A stretch of DNA of 64,000 bases from Denitratimonas sp037478135 (GCF_037478135.1 NZ_JBBHDV010000008.1:1-64000), one strand, 5' to 3'; positions 9,173 through 18,238 are shown, counted from the stretch's first letter. Notes: generated from the letters alone by a model not told the origin. Translations and numbers: made by a program.

Positions 9173-10105
9173 ATGCGCATCCCGCAGGCCTTGCAGCGTT
9201 TCGTTCGCCCGCGCGCGATCGAGCCGCTGCCGATCCGCCTGCACCGGCGCCGCATCTATGTGCTGCCCACGCCCTACGGCCTGTTCTTCGCGCTGCTGCT
9301 GGTGGCGATGACGGTCGGCGCGCTGAACTACAACAACAATCCGGCGCTGATCCTGTGCTTCCTGCTGCTGTCACTGATGCTCAGTTGCCTGTTGCGCGGC
9401 TATCTGAACCTGAGCGGGGTGCAGTTGGAAACGCTCGATGCACAGCCGGTGCACGCCGGCCAGGTGCAGCGTCTTAGACTGCGTTTCCGCAGCGAACGGC
9501 GGCGCCGCTGCGAAGGCCTGATCCTGCAACGCGACGGCCAGCGCGCCGCGTTTGCACTGCACGACGGGCAACCGTGCGAAGTGGAACTGACGCGCACCAC
9601 GCGGCGGCGCGGACGGGCACCGGTCGGGCGCTTCAAACTGTTCAGCCAGCAGCCACTGGGCCTGTTCGAGGTCTGGAGCTGGCTGCATCCGGACGCGCGC
9701 CCGCTGGTCTGGCCGGCGCTGGAAAAAGACCCGCCGCAGCCGCCCGGTGAAGGCGGCCAGGACCATCCGCGCCCGCAGCGTGGTGCCGGCGATGAAGCGG
9801 TGACGCTGCGCGATTACCGCCGTGGCGATCCGATGCGGCAGGTGGCGTGGAAGCACAGCGCCCGCGCCCAGCACCTGCTGGTGCGCGAATACGAACAGCC
9901 CGGCGGCACCCGCCAGGAATTCTCGTGGGACGCACTGGCGCCGCTGTCCAGCGATGCACGTGCGCGGCGGCTGGCACGCTGGCTGGCCGATGCCGAGCGC
10001 CAGGCGCAGGTCACCACGCTGCTGATGCCCGATGCGCAGATCGGTCCCGGCCAGGGTCCGTCGCATCTGCACGCCTGCTTCAAGGCACTGGCGCTGGCAC
10101 CATGA
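9173..10105 (+). CDS. DUF58 domain membrane protein
   Basis: From the ATG at 9173 the protein has 310 residues: a short basic N-terminus, two hydrophobic segments at about 33-75, then a soluble region carrying the DUF58 signature with EAVTLRDYRRGDPMRQVAWKHSAR. DUF58 proteins accompany MoxR ATPases and transglutaminase-like proteins and are thought to take part in assembling envelope complexes; the biochemical role is unknown. An alternative ATG at 9110 adds 21 Ser/Ala-rich residues. Neither start has a strong ribosome-binding site; 9173 gives the compact N-terminus expected before the first membrane segment. Confidence 0.85.
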   Translation: MRIPQALQRFVRPRAIEPLPIRLHRRRIYVLPTPYGLFFALLLVAMTVGALNYNNNPALILCFLLLSLMLSCLLRGYLNLSGVQLETLDAQPVHAGQVQRLRLRFRSERRRRCEGLILQRDGQRAAFALHDGQPCEVELTRTTRRRGRAPVGRFKLFSQQPLGLFEVWSWLHPDARPLVWPALEKDPPQPPGEGGQDHPRPQRGAGDEAVTLRDYRRGDPMRQVAWKHSARAQHLLVREYEQPGGTRQEFSWDALAPLSSDARARRLARWLADAERQAQVTTLLMPDAQIGPGQGPSHLHACFKALALAP

Positions 10106-10115
10106 GGTCGATGCC

Positions 10116-12104
10116 GTGGCAGCGTTGAAGCACACCCATCCGCTGGACCGCACCAGCTTCCTCTGGGTCGCGGCGGCGGTGCTGGCCTCGCTGTTGCCGG
10201 TGATCCCCGGTTTGCCGATATGGCTGGTGATCCTGCTGCTGAGCGTGGCCGCGCTGGGCATCGGGCTGGGCCTGCGACGCCAGCGTCTGCCACCGGCGAT
10301 GCGGCTGCCGCTGACCATCGCCGTGGCCAGTGCCGCAGTGGCCAGTTCCGGCTTCAACATCGGGCAGGAAACCGGCGCCGCACTGCTGGCCGCGATGCTG
10401 GCTTCCAAGCTGCTGGAAACCGGCAGTGTGCGCGATGGCCGTAGCGCGTGCAGCTTCGCGCTGTTCGCGATCATGGCCGGATTCCTGCGCGATCAGGGCC
10501 CGCTCACGCTGCTGCTGGCGCTGATCGGCGCGATCGTCGTGATCGCGGCGCTGGCGCGGCTGGCGAAGGTGCAGTTCCCCGAGCAGCCGTTGCCGGCCAC
10601 CACGCCGCTGCGCGCATTGGGTTCCAGCGCGCTGCTGCTGGCGATCTCGCTGCCGTTCGCGTTCGTGGTGTTCTTCCTGTTCCCGCGCTTTCCCGAGCCG
10701 TTGTGGGGCGCGCCCGGCGCCGACGACCGCGCCCGTTCCGGCCTGTCCAACAACATGAGCCCGGGCGATATCGTCGAGATGCTGCTGGACGACAGCGCGG
10801 CACTGCGCGTCACCTTCGAAGGCGAGCCGCCGCCGCGCAACCAGATGTACTGGCGCGGCCCGGTGCTGGGCGATTTTGACGGGCGGCGCTGGTCGCGCTG
10901 GGATGGCGACATGTTCCAGCCACAGGGCGAACTGGTGATCACCGGCGCCCCGCTGTTCCACGAGGTGATGCAGGAACCCACGCAGTACCGCTATCTGATC
11001 GGCCTGGACGTGCCGGCGGTGGCGCCGGACGATTCGCGCATGGGTGGCGAACGCACGATGTATTCACGCCGTGCGCCCAACTCGGTGAAGCGTTTCCGGG
11101 TTGGTTCGGCGGTCGATTACCGTTTCGATCCGGAGCTTTCCGATCCGGCACGGCGCCGCAACCTGCGCCTGCCGGACGGCTACAACCCGCGCACTGCCGC
11201 GCTGATCGCGCAATGGCAGGCCGAGGGCGATGGCCCGGATGCGCTGGTGCAGCGCGCGCTGGCGCTGTTCAACGCGCAGTTCACCTATTCGCTGACGCCG
11301 CCGCCGCTGGGGCGCGACAGCGTCGATGATTTCCTTTTCAACACGCGCGAAGGCTATTGCGAACACTTCGCCTCGGCCTTCGCGGTGATGATGCGCAGCG
11401 CCGGGGTGCCGGCACGGGTGGTGACCGGCTACCAGGGCGGCTTTTTCAACCGCGTCGGCGAATACTGGCTGGTGCGCAATTCCGACGCCCACGCCTGGAC
11501 CGAAGTCTGGCTGCAGGATCGCGGCTGGGTGCGGATCGACCCGACCAGCGCGGTCGCGCCCGAACGCATCCGCGACGGCCTTTCCAGCATCACGCCGCCA
11601 CCCGGCGCACTGAGCCGCTGGGGCCAGCCGCTATGGGATGTCGCCGATGCGATGCGGCGCGGCTGGAATTATCTGATCGTGGATTTCAACGCCGCCCGCC
11701 AACGCGAACTGCTGGCACGCATCGGCCTGGACCCGCAGGACTGGCGCCAGATTGGTGCAGCGCTGGCGATCGGCATCGTGCTGGCGGTGTCGATCAGCTT
11801 CCTGCTGCTGTGGCGCGGATCGCCGGTGCGCAGCCGCGATCCGCTGCTCGCGGCGTGGCAGCACTTCACCGCCCGTCTGGCACGTGCCGGCCTGGGCAAG
11901 CACGACAGCGAAACCGCCGGGGCCTTCATCGAACGTGCGGCCGCCCACTGGCCGCAGCAAGCCGAAGCTCTACGCGCGCTTACCCGGCGTTACAGCACGC
12001 AGCGCTACGCTGCACTGACGCCGGATGACGACCAGCGCCGCGAACTGATCCGCGAACTGCGCCGTTTCCGCCCCGTATCCCCCGCCGCAAGGAGAACGCC
12101 ATGA
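10116..12104 (+). CDS. Transglutaminase-like TgpA-family membrane protein
   Basis: A GTG at 10116 gives 662 residues. The first ~190 residues form several membrane segments, then a periplasmic transglutaminase-like core carries the catalytic triad: Cys415 in EGYCEHFAS, His459 in DAHAWTEVW and Asp475 in WVRIDPTSA. Another membrane segment follows at about residues 545-567, and a DUF4129-like tail ends the protein. This matches Pseudomonas TgpA, a periplasmic transglutaminase required for viability there. It starts 10 bases after the DUF58 stop and its stop overlaps the slp start as ATGA. In-frame ATG codons upstream would lie inside the DUF58 gene. Confidence 0.88.
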   Translation: MAALKHTHPLDRTSFLWVAAAVLASLLPVIPGLPIWLVILLLSVAALGIGLGLRRQRLPPAMRLPLTIAVASAAVASSGFNIGQETGAALLAAMLASKLLETGSVRDGRSACSFALFAIMAGFLRDQGPLTLLLALIGAIVVIAALARLAKVQFPEQPLPATTPLRALGSSALLLAISLPFAFVVFFLFPRFPEPLWGAPGADDRARSGLSNNMSPGDIVEMLLDDSAALRVTFEGEPPPRNQMYWRGPVLGDFDGRRWSRWDGDMFQPQGELVITGAPLFHEVMQEPTQYRYLIGLDVPAVAPDDSRMGGERTMYSRRAPNSVKRFRVGSAVDYRFDPELSDPARRRNLRLPDGYNPRTAALIAQWQAEGDGPDALVQRALALFNAQFTYSLTPPPLGRDSVDDFLFNTREGYCEHFASAFAVMMRSAGVPARVVTGYQGGFFNRVGEYWLVRNSDAHAWTEVWLQDRGWVRIDPTSAVAPERIRDGLSSITPPPGALSRWGQPLWDVADAMRRGWNYLIVDFNAARQRELLARIGLDPQDWRQIGAALAIGIVLAVSISFLLLWRGSPVRSRDPLLAAWQHFTARLARAGLGKHDSETAGAFIERAAAHWPQQAEALRALTRRYSTQRYAALTPDDDQRRELIRELRRFRPVSPAARRTP

Positions 12105-12661
12105 CCCGTTTTGCATTGCTGATCGCGGCCGGCATCATGCTGGTCGGCTGCGCCACGCCGCCCAAGCCGCTACGCGGCCAATTCACCGCCGTCGCTCCGG
12201 CCCAGGCCGCCAGTTCCGGCCAGGCCGGCGATCTGGTGCGCTGGGGCGGCCGCATCATTGCGGTGGAACCTTCGCCGCAGCACACCTGTTTCGAAATCCT
12301 CGGCCGCGATCTCTCCGGCAGCGCGCGCCCGGTCAGCGACGCCGACCAGAGCCAGGGCCGCTTCATCGCCTGCCGCAGCGGCTTCTACGATCCGGCCATC
12401 TTCACCACCGAGCGCGACGTCACCGTCACTGGCCGCATCCAGGATTTCGAACTGCGCCAGATCGGCGAATACGAATACCGCTATCCGCGCGTGGCCGCCG
12501 ACGTGATTTACCTGTGGCCGCAGCAGAGCCAGGTGCGGACCTACTACAGCGATCCATTCTGGCCCGGCTACCACGGCTACTGGTGGGGCCACTACCACCG
12601 CCCGATCGTGGTGCGCAGCGTCAAGCCCCGCAGCAGCGAATCGGCGCCGCCGGCGAAGTAG
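12101..12661 (+). CDS. Slp-family outer-membrane lipoprotein
   Basis: This is a 186-residue lipoprotein with lipobox MLVGC (Cys17). The body shows the Slp/YeaY pattern: VRWGGRIIAVEP, CFEILGRDLS, SQGRFIACRSGFYDPAIF and an EYEYRYPRV segment. Slp proteins are starvation- or acid-induced outer-membrane lipoproteins of unclear mechanism. The tail is aromatic and His-rich (WPGYHGYWWGHYHRP), common in this group. The start is clear: AAGGAG lies 6 bases upstream and the ATG overlaps the preceding stop, so it is coupled to the TgpA-like gene. Confidence 0.85.
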   Translation: MTRFALLIAAGIMLVGCATPPKPLRGQFTAVAPAQAASSGQAGDLVRWGGRIIAVEPSPQHTCFEILGRDLSGSARPVSDADQSQGRFIACRSGFYDPAIFTTERDVTVTGRIQDFELRQIGEYEYRYPRVAADVIYLWPQQSQVRTYYSDPFWPGYHGYWWGHYHRPIVVRSVKPRSSESAPPAK

Positions 12662-12750
12662 CGCGGCCCATCCGGTGATGCCGCCCGGCATCGACAGGCG
12701 CAGCTGCGCCTGTCGCCGACCGCAACCTCGCCGATCAGCAATAAACCGCA

Positions 12751-13707
12751 TCAGGCCGATCTGCCAAACCCGCCCGCCACGCCCTTGACCACCTGGGCCA
12801 CCGCATCATGCGGGTGCAGGCTTTCAAAATGGGCGGCGTCGATCGCGTAATCGGCGATCCAGGGCTGGGCATCCAGCGCATCACGGACACGGCGCGCGGC
12901 GTCTTCGCAGTACATCGGGTTTTCGCCGTTGAGGCAGGCGAATTCCTGCTCGTCGACGCGCTTGACCGCGCCCTGCACCGGCGTGGCGAGCGTGGCTTCG
13001 ATCAGATCGATCAGCGTCACCAGCGGCAATTCGTCCACATCATCGGCCAGCGCCACCTGCACCCGTGCACGCGAGCGCTGCGCATGCGGCGTGGCGGCGA
13101 TGCCGGAAGGCGATTCCAGCCAGTCCGCGACTGCCGTGGCATCGACCTGGCCGCTGCCGAACTTTTCCAGGAACTGCTGCCGGACCACCTGCCGCGCCAT
13201 CGCCGCCGAGCCCGGGCAGGTGCTGGAATACAGCACGTCGGCACCGATCTCGCAGCGCCAGCGGCCGTCTTCCAGCGTCGCGTCGATGCGCACCGGATAC
13301 TGGCGCCAGCCCGAGAGCCCGCTGCGCAGCGAATCACGCCGCAGCGGCAGGGTGAATTCGATTGAAAGCCGGGCGCGACCGGACAGGCCGGTGTGCGAGG
13401 CCAGCATCGCGTCCAGCAACGCGCGCACTCCGGCCACATCCAGCGCGCCACGGCCCAGATATTCGTCGGACAGGCGGTACAGGCGCGACATGTGGATGCC
13501 GCGCGCGGTCGGATCACGCAGGTCCACGAAGGCCGACACCTGTGCCGGCAGCAGGCAGGTTTCGCCATCCAGCTTCAGCTTCAGCGGCATTTCGATATGG
13601 CGCATGCCAACCTGGTCCAGCGCGGCAAAATGTGCGGAAGGCTGGCGCGCGACGATGTCGGCCAATGAGGCTGGATCGGCATCCGGATGGACGGAGGTGT
13701 CGGTCAT
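12751..13707 (-). CDS. folE2: GTP cyclohydrolase FolE2 (type IB)
   Basis: The 318-residue product should convert GTP to 7,8-dihydroneopterin triphosphate, the first step of tetrahydrofolate synthesis. Family marks are the GIHMSRLY motif near the middle of the N-terminal half and SSTCPGSAAMA, whose Cys is the metal ligand in FolE2. Unlike zinc-dependent FolE, FolE2 works with several divalent metals and is often produced under zinc limitation; no Zur box could be recognised here. It is the last gene of the minus-strand group that begins with mtaD, separated by 145 bases from the gene before it. The ATG at 13707 gives the usual family length. Confidence 0.93.
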   Translation of the reverse strand: MTDTSVHPDADPASLADIVARQPSAHFAALDQVGMRHIEMPLKLKLDGETCLLPAQVSAFVDLRDPTARGIHMSRLYRLSDEYLGRGALDVAGVRALLDAMLASHTGLSGRARLSIEFTLPLRRDSLRSGLSGWRQYPVRIDATLEDGRWRCEIGADVLYSSTCPGSAAMARQVVRQQFLEKFGSGQVDATAVADWLESPSGIAATPHAQRSRARVQVALADDVDELPLVTLIDLIEATLATPVQGAVKRVDEQEFACLNGENPMYCEDAARRVRDALDAQPWIADYAIDAAHFESLHPHDAVAQVVKGVAGGFGRSA

Positions 13708-13852
13708 TGAAGGATTTCCTGCGGCCGCAATGCCGCGATCGGGAACAGTATTCGAAAAGGGAATCATGCAGGCATGGAAACGCCATCCCGTTGCAGGTGT
13801 GGCCGCCGCCGGCTCGGTTCAAGCCGGAAACGAAGCGGGCGCAAGCCGCCAG

Positions 13853-14665
13853 TCAGGCTGGCACACCAGCGGCGGCGCGCCAGCTGCGCCACAGCAGCGC
13901 CAGACCACTGGCCGGAAACGGCTGCCGATGGTGGCGTCGCAGCCGTTCCAGTGCCAGTTCATCGAACCGGGTGCGGACACGCCGCAGGCGCGGGCCGGCA
14001 GCGGTGGGTCGCACTTGCAGCAGCGCATCGGCCAAGTCCGCGAACAATGCGGCTGCGGCAGCATCGTCGCGGCGCTGATAGACTGCCGGCGCGCGCAGGT
14101 CGTGGCGCGCCAGCAGCTGCAACGGCAACCAGCCCGGCTGCGGCGTCTGCTCGGGACGGTGCCGGCGCCATTGCCACAGCACCAGATAACGCGCCAGCGC
14201 CTGCGCATCGCCGCTGCCGGCTTGCGGCCACAGGGCATCTTCCACCGCGACCAGGGCCTGCGCCATCGGCAGGCGGGTCGCCACCAGATCCTCGACGCTG
14301 GTTGGTGAGGTTTCGCGCGACAGCAGTTCCAGCGCGGCCAGCGTCACCGCCCGCCAGCGCGCCGCACCGGCAACGCCGCCACCGGCCAGCGCGAAGGCAC
14401 GCACCAGCGGATGCGGTGAAGCATCCGAGGCCAGCGCCAACGCCTCGCCCCACCAGCCCAGCTTCACCTGCGCCACGCCGCTGTCCGAGCGCCCGAACAA
14501 CGCGTCCAGCCATTCGTTGAGCAACGCGCCCCACAACGCCGCCAGGTCGCGCGAGGCACCGGCGAACAGCAATGCGGTTTCCATTTCCGGCTCGTTCGCC
14601 AGCCATTTGCGCACATGGCTGTCGAGCACGTCATCGACCGATTGCGTCAGCGGCGAATCGCTCAT
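13853..14665 (-). CDS. Squalene/phytoene synthase-like protein
   Basis: This 270-residue protein is all-helical and Ala/Leu-rich. Residues 64-87 (a KLGWWGEAL segment followed by SPHPLVRAFA) resemble the stretch in squalene/phytoene synthase superfamily proteins, including the NDUFAF6 group, where a WW is followed by HPV. The aspartate-rich DxxxD motifs needed for prenyl transfer are not seen, so an assembly or non-catalytic role is more likely than terpene synthesis. Its start overlaps the gph stop as ATGA, placing it in the ubiG-gph operon. The family call is mine from pattern memory and is moderate. Confidence 0.6.
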   Translation of the reverse strand: MSDSPLTQSVDDVLDSHVRKWLANEPEMETALLFAGASRDLAALWGALLNEWLDALFGRSDSGVAQVKLGWWGEALALASDASPHPLVRAFALAGGGVAGAARWRAVTLAALELLSRETSPTSVEDLVATRLPMAQALVAVEDALWPQAGSGDAQALARYLVLWQWRRHRPEQTPQPGWLPLQLLARHDLRAPAVYQRRDDAAAAALFADLADALLQVRPTAAGPRLRRVRTRFDELALERLRRHHRQPFPASGLALLWRSWRAAAGVPA

Positions 14666-15354
14666 GCCGGGGCCAGCGCGCCGGCGCGCAGCAGTGCTTC
14701 AGGTGCGTCCACGACCAGATCCGCGCCCCAGCGGGCCGGATCATCATCGGCCGGGTGGAAACCCCAGCGCACCGCGATCGTGCGGCAACCGGCCGCGCGT
14801 CCAGCCTGCACATCGCGCAGATCGTCGCCGATGAACACGCTGTACTGCGGTTCCACGCCGACACGCTCACAGGCGGTCAACACCGGCAGCGGATCGGGCT
14901 TGCAGCGCGCCAGCGTATCGCCGCCGATCAGCACCGCGCAGCGCTCGCGCAGGCCGAGCCGGTCGATCACGCGATGCGCCAGATCCTCGCGCTTGTTGGT
15001 CACCACGCCCCAGCGCGAACCGGCGTCTTCGATCAGCGTCAGCAGTTCGGCGATGCCGTCGAACAGGCCGCCGCCATGACCGATACGTTCGATGTAATGC
15101 GCCAGGAAAGACTCCACCTGCGCACGCCTTTCGACCTCGGAAAGCTCCGGCAGGCCCAGCGTCAGGATCGCCAATGCGCCGGCGGAAATCGCGGTGCGCA
15201 CCTGCTCCACCGGCACCGCCGCCAGCGCCAGACCGGCGCGAACATCATTGACGGCGGCCGCCAGGTCGATGGCTGAATCGGCCAGGGTGCCGTCCAGATC
15301 GAACAGCACCAGCGGCGCGATCTGCGATGCCGGTGCCACGGCAGCCTGACTCAT
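14662..15354 (-). CDS. gph: Phosphoglycolate phosphatase (HAD family)
   Basis: A 230-residue HAD phosphatase that removes 2-phosphoglycolate formed by DNA repair and side reactions. Motif I is LFDLDGTLADS with the nucleophile Asp; motif II is VVTNKRED; motif III has the Lys of KPDPLPVL; motif IV is FIGDDLRDVQAG. The cap insert sits between motifs I and II as in the Gph group. Start and stop overlap ubiG upstream and the squalene-synthase-like gene downstream, both as ATGA, so the three are co-translated. A MupP-type role in sugar-phosphate recycling is possible because the family is close, but the ubiG context favours Gph. Confidence 0.88.
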   Translation of the reverse strand: MSQAAVAPASQIAPLVLFDLDGTLADSAIDLAAAVNDVRAGLALAAVPVEQVRTAISAGALAILTLGLPELSEVERRAQVESFLAHYIERIGHGGGLFDGIAELLTLIEDAGSRWGVVTNKREDLAHRVIDRLGLRERCAVLIGGDTLARCKPDPLPVLTACERVGVEPQYSVFIGDDLRDVQAGRAAGCRTIAVRWGFHPADDDPARWGADLVVDAPEALLRAGALAPA

Positions 15355-16121
15355 ACCGGTTTCACCGCGCAGGCCAGGTAGTTGACTGCGGTCGAGCCGC
15401 CACGCCGGGTGCGGCGGCTGAACGGGTTGTAGTGCAGGCCGCTGACGTCTTCCAGCGTCAGCCCGGCGGCGCGCAGCGCCTGCGCCAGTTCGGCCGGGCG
15501 GATGAAACGGGCGTAATCGTGCGTGCCCACCGGCAGCAGCCGCATCACGTATTCGGCCCCGGCAATCGCCAGCGCGAAGGCCTGCGGCGTGCGATTCAAG
15601 GTGGAAAGAAACAGCCGCCCGCCCGGCTTGAGCAGGCTCGCGCAGGCTGCGATCACCGAGCCTGGATCAGGCACGTGTTCAAGCATTTCCATGCAGGTGA
15701 CGGCATCGAAATGGCCCGGCATCTGCTGCGCCAGCGCCTCGGCACTGATGCAGCGGTAATCGACCTTGCGGCCGGATTCGAGCAGATGCAGGCGGGCCAC
15801 GTCGATCAGCTCGTTCGACAGATCGATGCCGGTGACCTGCGCACCCTCGCCCGCCATCGCCTCGGACAGCAGACCGCCGCCGCAGCCGATATCCAGCACC
15901 TGCGCACCGGCCAGCGTGCAGCGTTCGCGCACATAGGCCAGACGTTCGGGATTCAGATCATGCAGCGGGCGGGATTCGCCTTCCGGGTCCCACCAGCGCG
16001 AGGCCAGGCGCGAGAACTTGGCCAGCTCGGCCGGATCGGCGTTGACCTGATCGGCGCTGAGTGATGACGCGGCGTTGCCGCCTGCGGTGTCGGGCGTCTG
16101 GCCCGGAGAGGAAACATTCAT
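15351..16121 (-). CDS. ubiG: UbiG bifunctional O-methyltransferase
   Basis: The 256-residue SAM-dependent methyltransferase performs both O-methylations of ubiquinone synthesis. Marks are KFSRLASRWWDPEG at the N-terminus, the SAM-binding VLDIGCGGGLLSE, and the post-motif VTCMEMLEHVPDP. The C-terminal NPFSRRTRR and STAVNYLA are typical. Two ATGs lie six bases apart (16127 and 16121); AGGAG is correctly spaced (8 bases) only for 16121, which I use. The gene follows mtaD by about 40 bases and is coupled to gph. Confidence 0.95.
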   Translation of the reverse strand: MNVSSPGQTPDTAGGNAASSLSADQVNADPAELAKFSRLASRWWDPEGESRPLHDLNPERLAYVRERCTLAGAQVLDIGCGGGLLSEAMAGEGAQVTGIDLSNELIDVARLHLLESGRKVDYRCISAEALAQQMPGHFDAVTCMEMLEHVPDPGSVIAACASLLKPGGRLFLSTLNRTPQAFALAIAGAEYVMRLLPVGTHDYARFIRPAELAQALRAAGLTLEDVSGLHYNPFSRRTRRGGSTAVNYLACAVKPV

Positions 16122-16167
16122 CGGCATGACTCCTGTTGCACGGCGCCCGCCACGGCCGCCGCGTTGC

Positions 16168-17499
16168 TCAGGCCGGGCGCAGCGTGGCGATGCGCTGCTG
16201 CCATTCGCGCACGCGGGCGGTGAGCGCGGGGATATCCATGTCCACCAGCTCGCGCTCGCGCAGACGCGCCTTGCCGCCGATCCAGACCCAGTGCACCTGG
16301 TGGCGGCCACAGGCGTAGACCAGTTGCGAAATCGGGTCGTACATGGGCTGGGTTTCAAGCTCGTCCAGCCGCACGGCGGCCAGATCGGCGAGCTTGCCGA
16401 CTTCGATCGAGCCAATCCGGTCGGCCAGTTCCAGCGCGCGCGCGCCGTTGAGCGTGGCCATGCGCAGGGTCTGCGCTGCGTCCAGTGCAGCCGCGTCCTG
16501 TGCCACGCCCTTGGCCAGCAGCGCCGCGGTGCGCATTTCGCCGAACATGTCCAGATCGTTGTTGCTGGCGCAGCCATCGGTGCCCAGCGCGACATTGACG
16601 CCGGCACGCCGCATCGCCTCAACCGGGGAAAAACCGGACGCCAGCTTGAGGTTGGATTCCGGGCAGTGCACCACCGAAACGCCCTGTGCCGCGCACAGCT
16701 CGATTTCGGCCGGCGTCAGCTGCGTCATGTGCACCGCGATCAGATGCCGGTTGACCAGCCCCAGACGCTGCAACCGCGCCAGCGGACGCTGCTTGTACTG
16801 CGCCAGCGAATCGGTGATTTCCTGTTCGGTTTCATGCACATGGCAATGCACCGGGATGTCGAGCTGATCCGACAACACGCGGATGCGTTCGAAGGCCGAA
16901 TCGGCCACGGTGTACGGCGCGTGCGGCACGAACGCGGTCGACACCCACGCATCGTCGCGAAAATCGTCGTGCACCTGCTGCGCCTTGTCGAAATATTCGT
17001 CCTGGCTGCGCGCCCACGGCGTCGGGAAATCGATCACCGGCAGGCCGAGGCGGCTACGGAAACCCAAGCGGGAATACACCGCGCCAATCGCATCGGGGAA
17101 GAAATAATTTTCGTTGCAGCAGGTGGTGCCACCGCGCAGCATTTCCGCCACCGCCAGCTCGGTGCCGTCGGCGCAGAAACGCGGGCCCAGCACCGCGCCT
17201 TCAATCGGCCAGATGTGCCCGTTGAGCCATTCCATCAGCGGCAGATCGTCGGCGACGCCGCGCATCAGCGTCATCGGGTTGTGCGTGTGCGCATTGACCA
17301 GGCCGGGGATCAGCGCGCTGTGCGGCAGCTGCACGCTTTCCTTCGGCGCGAAACGCGCGCGGGCTTCATTCGAGGGCAGCAGCGCCACGATGCGGCCATC
17401 GCTGACCGCAACGGCGTGGCCTTCCAGCACCACGCCATGCGGCTCCACCGGGATGACCCAGCCGGCTTCGATCAACAGGTCGCAGGGGGTGATGGTCAT
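16168..17499 (-). CDS. mtaD: TRZ/ATZ-family amidohydrolase, MTA/SAH deaminase type
   Basis: The 443-residue enzyme belongs to the amidohydrolase superfamily that deaminates 5-methylthioadenosine and S-adenosylhomocysteine. Metal-binding residues are visible as GLVNAHTHNP near residue 70, HCHVHETEQE, a later HMTQL and ALGTDGCASNN with the catalytic Asp. Placement just before ubiG, a SAM-using methyltransferase that yields SAH, fits a role in recycling nucleoside by-products. Guanine or other aminohydrolase activity cannot be excluded from sequence alone. It is the first gene of the minus-strand group ubiG-gph-13853-folE2. Confidence 0.85.
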   Translation of the reverse strand: MTITPCDLLIEAGWVIPVEPHGVVLEGHAVAVSDGRIVALLPSNEARARFAPKESVQLPHSALIPGLVNAHTHNPMTLMRGVADDLPLMEWLNGHIWPIEGAVLGPRFCADGTELAVAEMLRGGTTCCNENYFFPDAIGAVYSRLGFRSRLGLPVIDFPTPWARSQDEYFDKAQQVHDDFRDDAWVSTAFVPHAPYTVADSAFERIRVLSDQLDIPVHCHVHETEQEITDSLAQYKQRPLARLQRLGLVNRHLIAVHMTQLTPAEIELCAAQGVSVVHCPESNLKLASGFSPVEAMRRAGVNVALGTDGCASNNDLDMFGEMRTAALLAKGVAQDAAALDAAQTLRMATLNGARALELADRIGSIEVGKLADLAAVRLDELETQPMYDPISQLVYACGRHQVHWVWIGGKARLRERELVDMDIPALTARVREWQQRIATLRPA

Positions 17500-17522
17500 G
17501 GGTGTATCCAGTCATTGATCGC

Positions 17523-17671
17523 CCTCCACCACAAACGGGGAGAGGATCAGGGTGAGAGGCGAGCGCCAAAGGCGTGAGTTGCTTTGGCTTCCTGTTGCTT
17601 TCTGTGTATCCGGGAAAGCCCCCTCACCCCAGCCCTCTCCCCCGCCAGCGGGGGAGAGGGAGATAACGTCC
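17523..17671. repeat. Dispersed hairpin repeat (copy 1)
   Basis: Between mtaD and efp lie two inverted halves of the same element: GGGGAGAGGATCAGGGTGAG and then CCCTCACCCCAGCCCTCTCC. The second half forms a 12-bp stem at 17633-17660 with a CAG loop. Related sequence recurs at 41971-42055 and inside the MITE at 49052-49241. This CCCTCACCCC/GGGAGAGGG element is widespread in Xanthomonadaceae intergenic DNA. Lying just past the efp stop, it could also stabilise or end that transcript, although it lacks a U tract. Confidence 0.7.
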
Positions 17672-18238
17672 TTATTTCACGCGCGAAACGTATTCACCGG
17701 TACGCGTATCCACGCGGATCACTTCTTCCTGACCCACGAACAGCGGCACGCGCACCACCGCGCCGGTTTCCAGCTTGGCCGGCTTGCCGCCGCCGCCGGA
17801 GGTGTCGCCACGCAGGCCCGGGTCGGTCTCGACGATCTTCAGCTCGACGAAATTCGGCGGCGTGACCGAAATCGGCGCGCCGTTCCACAGCGTCACCACG
17901 CAGTCTTCCTCGCCCTTGAGCCACTGTGCCGCTTCGCCCATGGCGTTCTCGTCGGCGCTGTGCTGCTCGAAGGTGTCCGGCTGCATGAAGTGCCAGAACT
18001 CGCCATCGCTGTAGAGGTACTGCATATCGGTATCGACCACGTCGGCGGTTTCCACCGAGTCGGTCGACTTCATCGTCATTTCCATCGTGCGGCCGGTGCG
18101 GATGTTGCGGTAGCGCACGCGGGTGAAGGCTTGGCCCTTGCCGGGCTTGATGAAATCGGTGTCCACGATCACGCACGGCGCACCGTCCACAATGATCTTG
18201 GATCCGTTCTTGACGTCGTTCATGCCGAGTGTGGCCAT
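17672..18238 (-). CDS. efp: Translation elongation factor P
   Basis: EF-P of 188 residues, the usual length. It relieves ribosomes stalled on polyproline. The modifiable residue is Lys34 in the loop KPGKGQA, the form that is beta-lysylated by EpmA/EpmB in Enterobacteria. The conserved central and C-terminal OB domains are intact and the protein ends VSRVK. GGAG sits 8 bases before the ATG. The gene is divergent from epmB across about 80 bases, tying the factor to its modification enzyme. Confidence 0.97.
   Translation of the reverse strand: MATLGMNDVKNGSKIIVDGAPCVIVDTDFIKPGKGQAFTRVRYRNIRTGRTMEMTMKSTDSVETADVVDTDMQYLYSDGEFWHFMQPDTFEQHSADENAMGEAAQWLKGEEDCVVTLWNGAPISVTPPNFVELKIVETDPGLRGDTSGGGGKPAKLETGAVVRVPLFVGQEEVIRVDTRTGEYVSRVK

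Noticed and set aside
17633..17660. efp terminator
   Set aside because: The stem is strong but no U tract follows on the minus strand, and the element recurs elsewhere as a dispersed repeat.
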